Assembly: GCA_964462945.1 (NCBI GenBank)
Contig: CAYWZW010000084.1
Span: 1-21,762, forward strand
Direction: 5' to 3'
DNA: 21,762 nt
DNA from: GCA-020343675 sp964462945
GTDB lineage: Bacteria > Planctomycetota > Phycisphaerae > Sedimentisphaerales > Anaerobacaceae
Positions within the stretch are counted from its first letter, which is position 1. Each line of letters opens with the position of its first letter. The position numbers and the translations under genes are program-made. The notes below the pieces were generated by a model. It was given only the letters and a program-made list of their open reading frames with translations, did not search any database and was not told where the DNA came from. This document shows positions 1 to 7,140 of this stretch, in pieces.

Positions 1-46
1 GGTTGTTTTCTAATATGCTGGCGACGAGTTATTCAGTTTTGTTAGA

Positions 47-502
47 GTGCCTAAGTACTTCCACGTGTGCAAACTGGACGTTACTAAGTTAAAGGAGATA
101 GAAGAATTCAAACCCCACAAAGTTGCAGCCAACTTCGTTAATGTACACAAACACGGATCACGCGGTCGCAACAGGCCAAACGCTAAAATTGACTACGAAG
201 CACCGATTTTTATTCAAAGAGGTAACAAACCAGAATCATCAGATAAGCTCGTTGATATTCGTTCATTGATAAATTTTGAAGGAGTTCTCTTTGACTCAAT
301 GGAAATAGTTGAGGATTTGATCCGCTTCTGGGAGACGTTCTTATGTCATCATACAAAAATTGATATTAAGCCATTTGTCTCACGTATTGGAGCTGTCCTT
401 GCACTTCGAGAAGGTAAATCTCAATACTCTGCTAAGATACCATCCGGAGTGCTTGACGATGCTAAAGCCCAAGCTGACGAACGGAAGCACATCGATCTTT
501 GA
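47..502 (+). CDS. Hypothetical protein, unrecognised, possibly 5'-truncated
   Basis: An open frame of 151 codons starting at a GTG and ending in TGA. I do not recognise the family. The protein is mixed-charge and soluble, with no signal peptide or membrane segment; its C-terminal part (IGAVLALREGKSQYSAKIPSG...) has no motif I can name. The same frame stays open upstream to a stop at 11-13 but offers no ATG, and there is no Shine-Dalgarno sequence before the GTG, so the true start may be lost or frameshifted. Base composition is clearly more AT-rich than the GC-rich genes from 1.8 kb on, and it lies beside a broken transposase and REP-like hairpins, which suggests foreign or decaying DNA. It could be a gene remnant rather than an expressed gene. 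Confidence 0.4.
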   Translation: MPKYFHVCKLDVTKLKEIEEFKPHKVAANFVNVHKHGSRGRNRPNAKIDYEAPIFIQRGNKPESSDKLVDIRSLINFEGVLFDSMEIVEDLIRFWETFLCHHTKIDIKPFVSRIGAVLALREGKSQYSAKIPSGVLDDAKAQADERKHIDL

Positions 503-517
503 AGTTATCTTAGGGGT

Positions 518-535
518 GTAAATGGGGACGTTTAC
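518..535. repeat. REP-like hairpin (GTAAA/TTTAC stem, GGGGAC loop)
   Basis: The 18-base stretch GTAAATGGGGACGTTTAC forms a 5-bp stem around an 8-base loop, 15 bp after the stop of the preceding ORF. The AAATGGGGAC core resembles the second hairpin at 1119-1145. Short hairpins with a GGGGAC core are typical of REP elements mobilised by RAYT (Y1-type) transposases; that assignment is inference, as no RAYT gene is in the window. Confidence 0.35.
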
Positions 536-587
536 GAATGGCATGAAGATAAGCGATAAAGTTCTGTAAGGCAAGGGCTTGACACAA

Positions 588-649
588 AGGCCTCCTGTGT
601 TTGAGTTGATTGTGTGACAAACAGAACAACTTGAACCGAAAGGAGGCCT
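588..649 (+). promoter_or_regulatory. Inverted repeat sequestering the transposase ribosome-binding site
   Basis: AGGCCTCCT (588-596) is the exact reverse complement of AGGAGGCCT (641-649). The right arm contains the Shine-Dalgarno AGGAGG (641-646) that sits 6 bases before the transposase ATG at 653. Nested shorter stems lie inside: AGTTG 604-608 with CAACT 627-631, and TTGT 610-613 with ACAA 617-620. A transcript entering from outside would fold and hide the ribosome-binding site. This is a known way insertion sequences such as IS10 avoid activation by read-through transcription; its use here is inferred. A TTGACA lies just upstream (579-584) but no convincing -10 follows. Confidence 0.5.
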
Positions 650-652
650 ACG

Positions 653-1288
653 ATGCCAAGGATGACAGATTTCCATCAGATTCTCAAGAGAGATTTGTTC
701 AAGCGAATCCCCTTCTTAAGAGAGTTTCTTTCTGCGGAGGATATCCGTAACGCGGCTGTGGCCGGGCAGTACCACTGGCGTGAACGGATCTGGACCCCGA
801 TGCAAACACTTTGGACGTTCCTGGTGCAAGTGCTCCATCCCGATTGCTCGTGTCGGGCCGCCGTGGCCCAGGTCCTGGCCGAGCAGGCCGCCCTGGGCGA
901 ATCGTTGCAGATTTCCGCCGATCCGACAGCCTATTGCCAGGCTCGCCGACGAGTGCCCCTGGGGCTGTTCAAGACGGCGTTTCAGACCATAGGCCAGAGT
1001 CTTCGCGCCCGAGTCGATACGGACTATCTCTGGCATGAGCGTCGGGTCTGGGTCGTCGATGGCTCCAGTTGTTCCATGCCCGATACGGCCGAGCTGCAAG
1101 AGGCCTTCGGACAGCCGCAAAATAGGGGGACATCATACCTATTTTTCTGTTGCGCTTACGTGGGCGCCAAATTAGGGCACCTATGGCTGCTTCGGCGGCC
1201 GCTACGCGGGGCTGTGTTGACTTTTCATCAGTCCAGCCTCCAAAGCCAGATTCATGGGTATTCGGCCGAGCCGGCTTCAATGAGTTAA
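653..1288 (+). pseudogene. Truncated IS4-type DDE transposase
   Basis: Residues 1-156 read as the N-terminal part of an IS4-family (DDE_Tnp_1-like) transposase: a helical N-terminal domain, a QARRRVPLGLF segment (about 96-106), and VVDGSSCSMPD (134-144), where D136 is probably the first catalytic Asp. At about position 1119 the coding homology stops at a REP-like hairpin, and the frame then runs on by chance through unrelated sequence to a stop at 1288. Complete members are usually around 400 residues or more, so the second Asp and the Glu of the DDE triad are missing and the protein should be inactive. The start is firm: AGGAGG lies 6 bases before the ATG. No matching terminal inverted repeats of a whole insertion sequence could be located. 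Confidence 0.8.
1119..1145. repeat. REP-like hairpin at the transposase breakpoint
   Basis: AAAATAGG (1119-1126) and CCTATTTT (1138-1145) are perfect 8-bp inverted arms around an 11-base loop, GGGACATCATA. The layout (A-rich arm, GGGGAC, then a T-rich arm) matches the type of REP hairpin associated with RAYT transposases. It sits exactly where transposase homology ends, which suggests insertion or recombination there. A weaker similar motif (TAGG 1173-1176, CCTA 1180-1183) follows. Confidence 0.5.
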
Positions 1289-1835
1289 GATCGCGCTCCG
1301 CAAACGATCTGGCTTCGGCTGGGGGGTGTTTGGAAAGCTTTTCAGGAGAACCCCGCCATCGGTCTGAGTGATTATCCAACTGCTAAGGTCAAATCCACGT
1401 TCATCCTTCGGCAAGCTCAGGACGGCGTCTGCGTCCATCGGCGGTTATTACAGGAATTTACTTGACGGCTAAGCTCTTCGCGGGTATTATGCACCCTCAA
1501 TTAATGGATTAGAATCACACTTGTACACAGTTCATGGTTCGTAGTTCATAGTCAGTGGAAAATCGTGGATCGTAAACTTGTGACAGCGAAGGCGCGAATC
1601 AGCTTATCAGGCAAACAGGAGGCATGATAGACGAGGGAAGACAGACGACCAGGGAACCAGGATAACTGGCGGGGGGCGATCAGGACAGCAGCGCCGCAAG
1701 GCGTCCTGCGGAGGAATCAGGACTGAATACCGAAAGGCAAGTTCGTGTCTTAGTGCCTTCGTGGCTATGGGTCAATTTTGAAAAACAAAGCCAATTTCAA
1801 ACTGGGCAACTAATCGTTGATCGGATGAAGCTAAA
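1289..1835. other. Non-coding stretch with repeat debris
   Basis: About 550 bp without a supportable gene. It contains a degenerate tandem of the form GTTCATG/GTTCGTA/GTTCATA (about 1530-1551), a CCTTCGGCAAGCTCAGG segment near 1405 of a kind often seen as dispersed repeats, and a half-copy of the CACGAA-type palindrome (1742-1767). No tRNA, terminator or convincing promoter was seen. Confidence 0.5.
1742..1767. repeat. Half-copy of CACGAA-type palindromic repeat
   Basis: The 26 bases end in GCCTTCGTGGCTA, which recurs as the right half of the palindrome at 12344-12404 (GCCTTCGTGGCTA, 12392-12404). Only the right half is present here, so it looks like a truncated copy of the same intergenic repeat family. 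Confidence 0.5.
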
Positions 1836-2696
1836 ATGGCGAAAGAAAGTTCCAACTCAAGCTTGCCAGCAGGTAAGATAGGCAATCTCAGAATCAGCAG
1901 GTTGATCATCGGCGGCAACCAGTTCAGCGGCTGGTCGCACAGCAGGGACCTGCCGTACCTGCGACACTTGTTCCTGGCTTATAGCTCAGAAGAGAAAATC
2001 CTGGAGACCCTCCAACTGTGCGAGCAGACGGGGGTCAATGCAATCATCACGTCGGCGTCGGGATACCTCAACCGATACTGGAAGGAGCGGGGCGGGCGGA
2101 TACAGTGGATCGCCCAGGTCCACCCAAAGGCAGAGGACCTTACAAGCACCATTAAACAGGCCATCGATAACGGGGCTGTCGGGGCTTACGTGCAGGGCGG
2201 GGTCGGCGACAGTTTCGTCAAGAACGGCCGGCCGGATTTGCTGGGCAAGGCGGTCGAGTTCATCAGGCAAAATGGTTTGATCGCGGGGATCGGCGGCCAT
2301 TCGGTGGAGGTGCCGATGGCGGTCGAAAAAGCCGGGATAAAGCCCGATTTCTACATGAAGACGCTACATCATGGCAATTACTGGTCCGCTACGCCGAAGG
2401 CAGAAAGGGTGGAATTCAACGTCGATAGCGGCAGCCCCTACGACCATGACAATATCTGGTCGATTACGCCGGAAAAGACGATTGAATTTATGAAAACGGT
2501 CGAGACGCCCTGGATCGCGTTCAAGGTTCTGGCCGCTGGCGCCATCCATCCGCGAGAAGGGTTCAAGTACGCATTCGAGAACGGGGCCGATTTCGTCTGC
2601 GCAGGGATGTTCGACTTCCAGATCAGAGAGAATGTGCTTATCGCTAAGGACATATTATCAGGCACGCTCAACAGGCAGCGTCCCTGGCGGGCATGA
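1836..2696 (+). CDS. Conserved TIM-barrel-like protein of unknown function
   Basis: This 286-residue protein has no signal peptide and should be cytoplasmic. The alternation of short strands and helices, with motifs such as LIIGGNQFSGW (23-33), GVNAIITS (66-73), GLIAGIGGHS (147-156), MKTLHHGNYW (174-183), IAFKVLAAGAI (227-237) and GADFVCAGMFDF (250-261), is what a (beta/alpha)8 barrel related to aldo/keto-reductase-like proteins would show. I have an impression of similar uncharacterised proteins in Planctomycetota but cannot name a reaction. The ATG at 1836 has no strong Shine-Dalgarno sequence. The gene is convergent with the glycosidase at 2704-4776, only 7 bp between the stop codons, so they are not co-transcribed. 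Function is open: an isomerase or aldolase acting on sugar derivatives would fit the neighbours, but nothing in the sequence proves it. Confidence 0.75.
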   Translation: MAKESSNSSLPAGKIGNLRISRLIIGGNQFSGWSHSRDLPYLRHLFLAYSSEEKILETLQLCEQTGVNAIITSASGYLNRYWKERGGRIQWIAQVHPKAEDLTSTIKQAIDNGAVGAYVQGGVGDSFVKNGRPDLLGKAVEFIRQNGLIAGIGGHSVEVPMAVEKAGIKPDFYMKTLHHGNYWSATPKAERVEFNVDSGSPYDHDNIWSITPEKTIEFMKTVETPWIAFKVLAAGAIHPREGFKYAFENGADFVCAGMFDFQIRENVLIAKDILSGTLNRQRPWRA

Positions 2697-2703
2697 CGAT
2701 TCG

Positions 2704-4776
2704 CTACGAACCAGCGATTTTCAGCACCTTCAGCTCGTGCGGGGGCATCTGCATCGCGGCATCCGGATCGACCGGGTTCTGCCTCCCCGTTTCAGGATCG
2801 AGCACGAATCGCCGTCCCTCGGCTGAGGTCCGCAGCCGGAATTCGATGTGCTCCTGACCTTCGTTGAAGACAATGTAGTAATCTACTTGCTCTTTGACAA
2901 CATGTCGCAGCCGCAGATCCGGCGTAGTGGGCAAAACCCGGACGTCCGCAGGGGCCAGCCCGTCAATCTTCGCAAGCAGCGACGTGTCACCATCTGCTTT
3001 GTCCCAGCGGATGAGGCGCCCGGCACGCTCGAGGGCGGCCAGCGTTTCTTTTGCCCTTGCAGGCGCGGGGTCGAATTCTACGATCAGCGCTTTGTAGTGC
3101 ATCCCTGCGATATGAATACCATCGGCCTGGACGCGAGCATCTTCCCAGAGGTGTCTGGCTTCAAGGTAGTTGAAGTCGCGCTGGTTCCGGAAGCAGACCT
3201 TGGCCGCTTCCCACGGCAGGTAGTCACTCAACCCCAGGATCGCCAGAGAGCAGACGTGCTTGCTGTCGGTGTTCAGCCAGCATAGGCGGCTGGAGGCATC
3301 GGCAAAGGGCCTATACTGCCGCCACCACGGGCTGTTGGGACCGACATCCGGCGGACGCTCGTCGATCCGCGGCCCGCGAACGGAATAATAGAACGCATGG
3401 GGAACCAGCATGTTGCAGCCCCGTACAATCAGCCAGCCGGTCAGCCACTTCATCTCGTCGAAGGTGAAGTTCGGTCCGAACGCCCCGCAGTATTCGTTCA
3501 GGTTGCGCCGGCGGCCCAGATGGATCATCGCCGAGGAGGCGCACTTGCCCTGCGTGGACTGGGCCCCCTCCAGCGCGGTGGGCTTGCCCGGCTCGATATA
3601 GCGCCACACAATGTCCTGCCCCGGTATATCGAAATGCCTCAGATGTCCGATGTCGTCGGCCGCCGCCGGATGACCCGTTAGTGCAACATCGTGCGAGGCG
3701 CACCATTGATGAATCTGGGCGTAGAACGTCTCTTCAAGTCGCGCCGTCAGGGCGCGAGAGTAATCGCGGCGATACCGATCCGCATCCGGCTCATCCTTGT
3801 ACCAGAGCGCGGCCAAGTGATCGGTGAAGTCATAGCCGAGAAACCGATTCACGTGTTCGAGGATACCCCTTGTGCCCGGGACGGCGCCGCGCTCGGGGCG
3901 TTTGGCAAAGAACGACGGCTCATCGGTAAATACCGCGCGGATGGTCTTGCCGAAATGCTCTTTGAACTGGTCATAGTAGCGCTGGTACACCAGGCGGATA
4001 AAACACGCCACGGCCTGCGGATTGAGAATGTCCGCCGCGGGCGGCGCGTTTTCCGGGACCTCTCTGTGGTCCGCCCGCCTCGCAGGATCGTCGTCAACAA
4101 AGTGCAGGCCACGAATGACCGAGTAGCCGGGCCTGATTACCCTGTCAATCACAGCGATCCGGTGCCCGTTTTCCCGGCGCTTGACAACCGCCACGAGAGT
4201 CTGGTCCCCGGTCAGCTCCGGCTCGCCGTTCGCACCGATGCGTATGTCCTGTGTCTCGCCGCCCGGTTCGGCTTCATCAAGGTCAACGGCAAAAAGACCG
4301 CGCGTGCGAAAGGCGGGGTTCTCCTCGACAACCTGTCCGCTGGATGAGCCGCTCGGATACATCCCTTCATCGTACAGGACGACCCATATACCGCGTTTGG
4401 CCGCCTGTTCGATGGCAATCCGCATGAACTCGAGCATCGCCTTGCTCATCCAGCCGATGCTCGGCGGCAGCCCGGCCCGCGGATGAATCAGGAATCCCTG
4501 CACGCCGTGGGCCTGAAAATCTGCAATCTGGCGTACGATTTCCTGCTCCGATAGCGCATCGTTCCAGAACCAGAACGGGCACAGCGAGAATTCCGCCGGT
4601 GGAGCCGTCCAGCCTGCCGGAACCTCGAGATAGCCACCCTTGGAAATAACATCCCCAAAGGCTTCGCCTTTGAGGCTACCACCCATCCCGACCGCCCCGA
4701 GAGCGCTTATCCCGAGCGAGCCCAGGAAATGACGTCTATCAATGGGGCGCGAGTTTCGTCGGTTTATCTGATCCAT
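2704..4776 (-). CDS. Tat-exported GH106-like glycoside hydrolase (putative alpha-L-rhamnosidase)
   Basis: A 690-residue protein beginning with a twin-arginine signal (RRHFLG at 14-19, then a hydrophobic stretch to about 33), so it is probably exported folded. The body resembles the catalytic barrel of GH106 alpha-L-rhamnosidases: FWFWNDALS (68-76), GFLIHPR (94-100), YDEGMYPSG (135-143), AVFTDEPSFF (281-290, E286) and LNEYCGAFG (426-434, E428). The two Glu residues are candidates for catalytic residues; this is inferred from position in the motifs, not alignment. Known GH106 enzymes are longer, with extra beta-sandwich domains; here only a short beta-rich C-terminal part remains. It lies opposite a rhamnogalacturonan-lyase-like gene and near a GH78 rhamnosidase, which supports a rhamnose-releasing role. 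A related uncharacterised glycosidase family is the main alternative. The ATG at 4776 is the only reasonable start, because the next Met follows the Tat motif. Confidence 0.8.
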   Translation of the reverse strand: MDQINRRNSRPIDRRHFLGSLGISALGAVGMGGSLKGEAFGDVISKGGYLEVPAGWTAPPAEFSLCPFWFWNDALSEQEIVRQIADFQAHGVQGFLIHPRAGLPPSIGWMSKAMLEFMRIAIEQAAKRGIWVVLYDEGMYPSGSSSGQVVEENPAFRTRGLFAVDLDEAEPGGETQDIRIGANGEPELTGDQTLVAVVKRRENGHRIAVIDRVIRPGYSVIRGLHFVDDDPARRADHREVPENAPPAADILNPQAVACFIRLVYQRYYDQFKEHFGKTIRAVFTDEPSFFAKRPERGAVPGTRGILEHVNRFLGYDFTDHLAALWYKDEPDADRYRRDYSRALTARLEETFYAQIHQWCASHDVALTGHPAAADDIGHLRHFDIPGQDIVWRYIEPGKPTALEGAQSTQGKCASSAMIHLGRRRNLNEYCGAFGPNFTFDEMKWLTGWLIVRGCNMLVPHAFYYSVRGPRIDERPPDVGPNSPWWRQYRPFADASSRLCWLNTDSKHVCSLAILGLSDYLPWEAAKVCFRNQRDFNYLEARHLWEDARVQADGIHIAGMHYKALIVEFDPAPARAKETLAALERAGRLIRWDKADGDTSLLAKIDGLAPADVRVLPTTPDLRLRHVVKEQVDYYIVFNEGQEHIEFRLRTSAEGRRFVLDPETGRQNPVDPDAAMQMPPHELKVLKIAGS

Positions 4777-4783
4777 ACTGTCA

Positions 4784-4812
4784 AATATACATTCGAGACG
4801 CTATTCTTTCAA
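4784..4812 (-). promoter_or_regulatory. Promoter of the GH106-like gene, possibly leaderless
   Basis: On the minus strand TTGAAA (4812-4807) and TATATT (4789-4784) are separated by 17 bases, a good sigma-70-type match. The -10 box ends only 7 bases before the ATG at 4776, so transcription should begin at or next to the start codon. No Shine-Dalgarno sequence is present. This is consistent with a leaderless mRNA. Confidence 0.55.
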
Positions 4813-4968
4813 GCTCCACCGGCAAATCAGAGGCCAGCGGCGCTTGACAGAATCCTGCCAGTCCCGTCCAATGAGAGTTACCAGAGTCTCTGATAATGAC
4901 GTCTTAACAGTAGAAACGCGGCACACGGGTGTTATGGTGTGGGGAATTAAAACAAAGGAGCTCGCGAA

Positions 4969-7020
4969 ATGCGTCCACATAGAATCTTGCTTTCACTGGT
5001 TGGGTTATTGTTCGTACATAGTGCGTCGGCGGCAAATGATGAACTGAGCGCCGAACTATTCAGCGACGACTTCAGCGGCCTGCGAGCCGGCCTGATCTTC
5101 GACGTCGTCGGCGCCCACACGGAATATCATTACCTCGGGCAGCTCGCTCCGAGGGGAAACTGGGCCGTCTCAAGCTTCAAATCCGACGGATCGCAGCGAG
5201 CGTGGCGCGTGATCGAGGAAGACGGGACCCGCGCGATGCTTCAATCGTGCGACAACACAAAAGTCAAGTACACCCACCCCATGCTCGTTGCAGGCGACGC
5301 CCTTTGGCAGGATTATAAGCTAACGGCTGATTTCGCCCCGGCTTCGGACAACGGCCAGAGCGGAATCATCTTTCGCTACCGAAACGACCGCTGCTATTAC
5401 TTCTTCGGAGTCAACGGGCCGAAGGCTATTCTCAAAATGGTCCGTCACGCCACGGCCTATCACAAACCCTACGAGAAGATTCTGGCCGAGAAGGAATTCG
5501 CGTGGACGCGCGGTGCATATCTGGCCGCTGCGGTCGAAGTAAAAGGCGGCCGCATCCGCGCTCGGCTCAACGATACGATCACACTCGAAGCCGACGACAA
5601 GACCTATACGCAGGGCAAAATCGCCTTAATGTCCGATGTGCCGACTCGCTATAAGAACATCAGGGTGGTAACCAGTCCGGCAGAGAAAAGGCGCTTCCTG
5701 GAGCGTACGGCTGCGCGCGAGCGCGAGCTGGCCCAGTTGCAGGCGGCCAATCCCCGCCCCGTCGTATGGAAGAAGGCCGGCACCGCGGGTTTCGGTGTCG
5801 GCCGGAATCTCCGCTTCGGCGACCTCAATCATGATGGTCAAATTGACGTGCTCATCGGCCAGGTCCTGCACCACGGCCCGAAAGACACAAACAGCGAGCT
5901 GAGCTGTCTGACGGCCATGACCTTCGACGGCAAAATCCTCTGGCAGATCGGCCAGGCGGATGCATGGAAAGACAAGCTCACCAACGACGTGGGCTTTCAA
6001 GTCCACGACCTGGACGGCGACGGTCGAACCGAAGTCATCTACTGCATGAACATGGAGCTGGTCGTTGCCGACGGCGCCACAGGAAAGACCAAGTACAAGG
6101 CGCCCACTCCAAAAACGCCCGAAAACATAAAGCCGCCCTACAACAAGTTTCCGCGGATCTTAGGGGACGCCCTGTATTTCTGCGATCTCCGCGGAACCGG
6201 CCGCCCGCAGGATATCATCATCAAGACCCGGTATGAGCATCTCTGGGCCCTCGACAGTCGTCTGCAAGTGCTCTGGGACGCCGCATGCAACACAGGTCAT
6301 TATCCGTACGCCTACGATATAGACGGCGACGGCAAGGACGAATTGGCGATGGGCTACTCCCTCTTCGACGACAACGGAGCGCTCTTGTGGACCCTGGATA
6401 GCAAGATCCAAGATCATGGCGACGGGGTGGCGATCTGCCGGTTCAAGGACGGCGCTGAGCTGCGCCTGCTCTGTGCCGCGAGCGACGAAGGCATCTTCTT
6501 CACTGATATGAAAGGCAACGTACTCAAGCACCATTACCTCGGCCATGTCCAGAATCCCGCCATCGCGGATTTCCGTGCGGACCTGCCCGGCCTGGAAATT
6601 GTCTCAATCAACTTCTGGGGTAATCAGGGCATCATTCATTTCTACGACGCCGCAGGCGACGTCTATCACGATTTTGAGCCTTGCCAGCACGGCAGCATGT
6701 GCCTTCCTGTCAACTGGACCGGCCGGCCGGAGGAATATTTTGTTCTCTCGGCCAACGTCGAAGAGGGAGGCCTTTTCGACGGCTGGGGCCGCTGCGTGGT
6801 CAAATTCCCCGCCGACGGCCATCCGGATATGTGCTACGCGGTGCTCGATGTGACCGGCGACTGCCGGGATGAGATCGTCGTCTGGGACCCCTTCGAAATC
6901 TGGGTTTACACCCAGCACGATAACCCTAAAAAGGGCAGACTTTACAACCCGACACGCAATCCCTTGTGTAACTATTCCAACTATCAGGCGACGGTTTCTC
7001 TGCCCGGCTGGTCTGAATAG
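4969..7020 (+). CDS. Secreted FG-GAP protein resembling PL11 rhamnogalacturonan lyase
   Basis: A 683-residue protein with a Sec signal peptide (1-22, ending SASAA). Residues 30-235 look like a laminin-G/DUF1080-type jelly roll (SGIIFRYRNDRCYYFFGV at 131-148). From about 265 the protein has FG-GAP/VCBS-like beta-propeller repeats with Ca-binding loops DLNHDG (285-290), DLDGDG (347-352) and DIDGDG (450-455). The C-terminus, with RLYNPT and then YSNYQATVSLPGW, recalls the end of PL11 rhamnogalacturonan lyases, which are Ca-binding beta-propellers cleaving the rhamnose-galacturonate backbone of RG-I. The PL11 link is from memory of the family, and enzymatic activity is not proven; a non-catalytic binding protein is possible. 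The start is firm: AAAGGAG (4954-4960) lies 8 bases before the ATG. It is divergent from the GH106-like gene with a 192-bp shared upstream region. Confidence 0.8.
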   Translation: MRPHRILLSLVGLLFVHSASAANDELSAELFSDDFSGLRAGLIFDVVGAHTEYHYLGQLAPRGNWAVSSFKSDGSQRAWRVIEEDGTRAMLQSCDNTKVKYTHPMLVAGDALWQDYKLTADFAPASDNGQSGIIFRYRNDRCYYFFGVNGPKAILKMVRHATAYHKPYEKILAEKEFAWTRGAYLAAAVEVKGGRIRARLNDTITLEADDKTYTQGKIALMSDVPTRYKNIRVVTSPAEKRRFLERTAARERELAQLQAANPRPVVWKKAGTAGFGVGRNLRFGDLNHDGQIDVLIGQVLHHGPKDTNSELSCLTAMTFDGKILWQIGQADAWKDKLTNDVGFQVHDLDGDGRTEVIYCMNMELVVADGATGKTKYKAPTPKTPENIKPPYNKFPRILGDALYFCDLRGTGRPQDIIIKTRYEHLWALDSRLQVLWDAACNTGHYPYAYDIDGDGKDELAMGYSLFDDNGALLWTLDSKIQDHGDGVAICRFKDGAELRLLCAASDEGIFFTDMKGNVLKHHYLGHVQNPAIADFRADLPGLEIVSINFWGNQGIIHFYDAAGDVYHDFEPCQHGSMCLPVNWTGRPEEYFVLSANVEEGGLFDGWGRCVVKFPADGHPDMCYAVLDVTGDCRDEIVVWDPFEIWVYTQHDNPKKGRLYNPTRNPLCNYSNYQATVSLPGWSE

Positions 7021-7050
7021 AGCAATTCAGCTTTCCGGCAGATGTCGCTC

Positions 7051-7079
7051 TTGCATTCCGGTTTGATTTAGGCTATAAT
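7051..7079 (+). promoter_or_regulatory. Sigma-70-type promoter of the RND operon
   Basis: TTGCAT (7051-7056) and a perfect TATAAT (7074-7079) are separated by exactly 17 bases. Transcription should start near 7086, just ahead of the adaptor gene. No operator-like palindrome overlaps it, so expression may be largely constitutive. Confidence 0.7.
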
Positions 7080-7140
7080 TTATGGTCTTTAAGGTGGTTC
7101 TTTGCGAGCCACCCTTGAGCAGCAAATACAGGTACAGCCT

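Noticed and set aside
969..1379. Minus-strand frame of 136 codons across the transposase breakpoint, a possible RAYT gene end
   Set aside because: No Y1 transposase motif (HUH or catalytic Tyr context) could be seen, and it overlaps the transposase fragment; treated as a shadow.
3691..4347. A 218-codon plus-strand frame opposite the GH106-like gene
   Set aside because: No recognisable domain, no Shine-Dalgarno, and it lies wholly opposite a gene with clear motifs and a Tat signal.
4882..4892. Palindrome CAGAG-T-CTCTG between the divergent glycosidase and FG-GAP genes as an operator
   Set aside because: It is short, single, and not positioned over the recognised promoter; such palindromes occur by chance.
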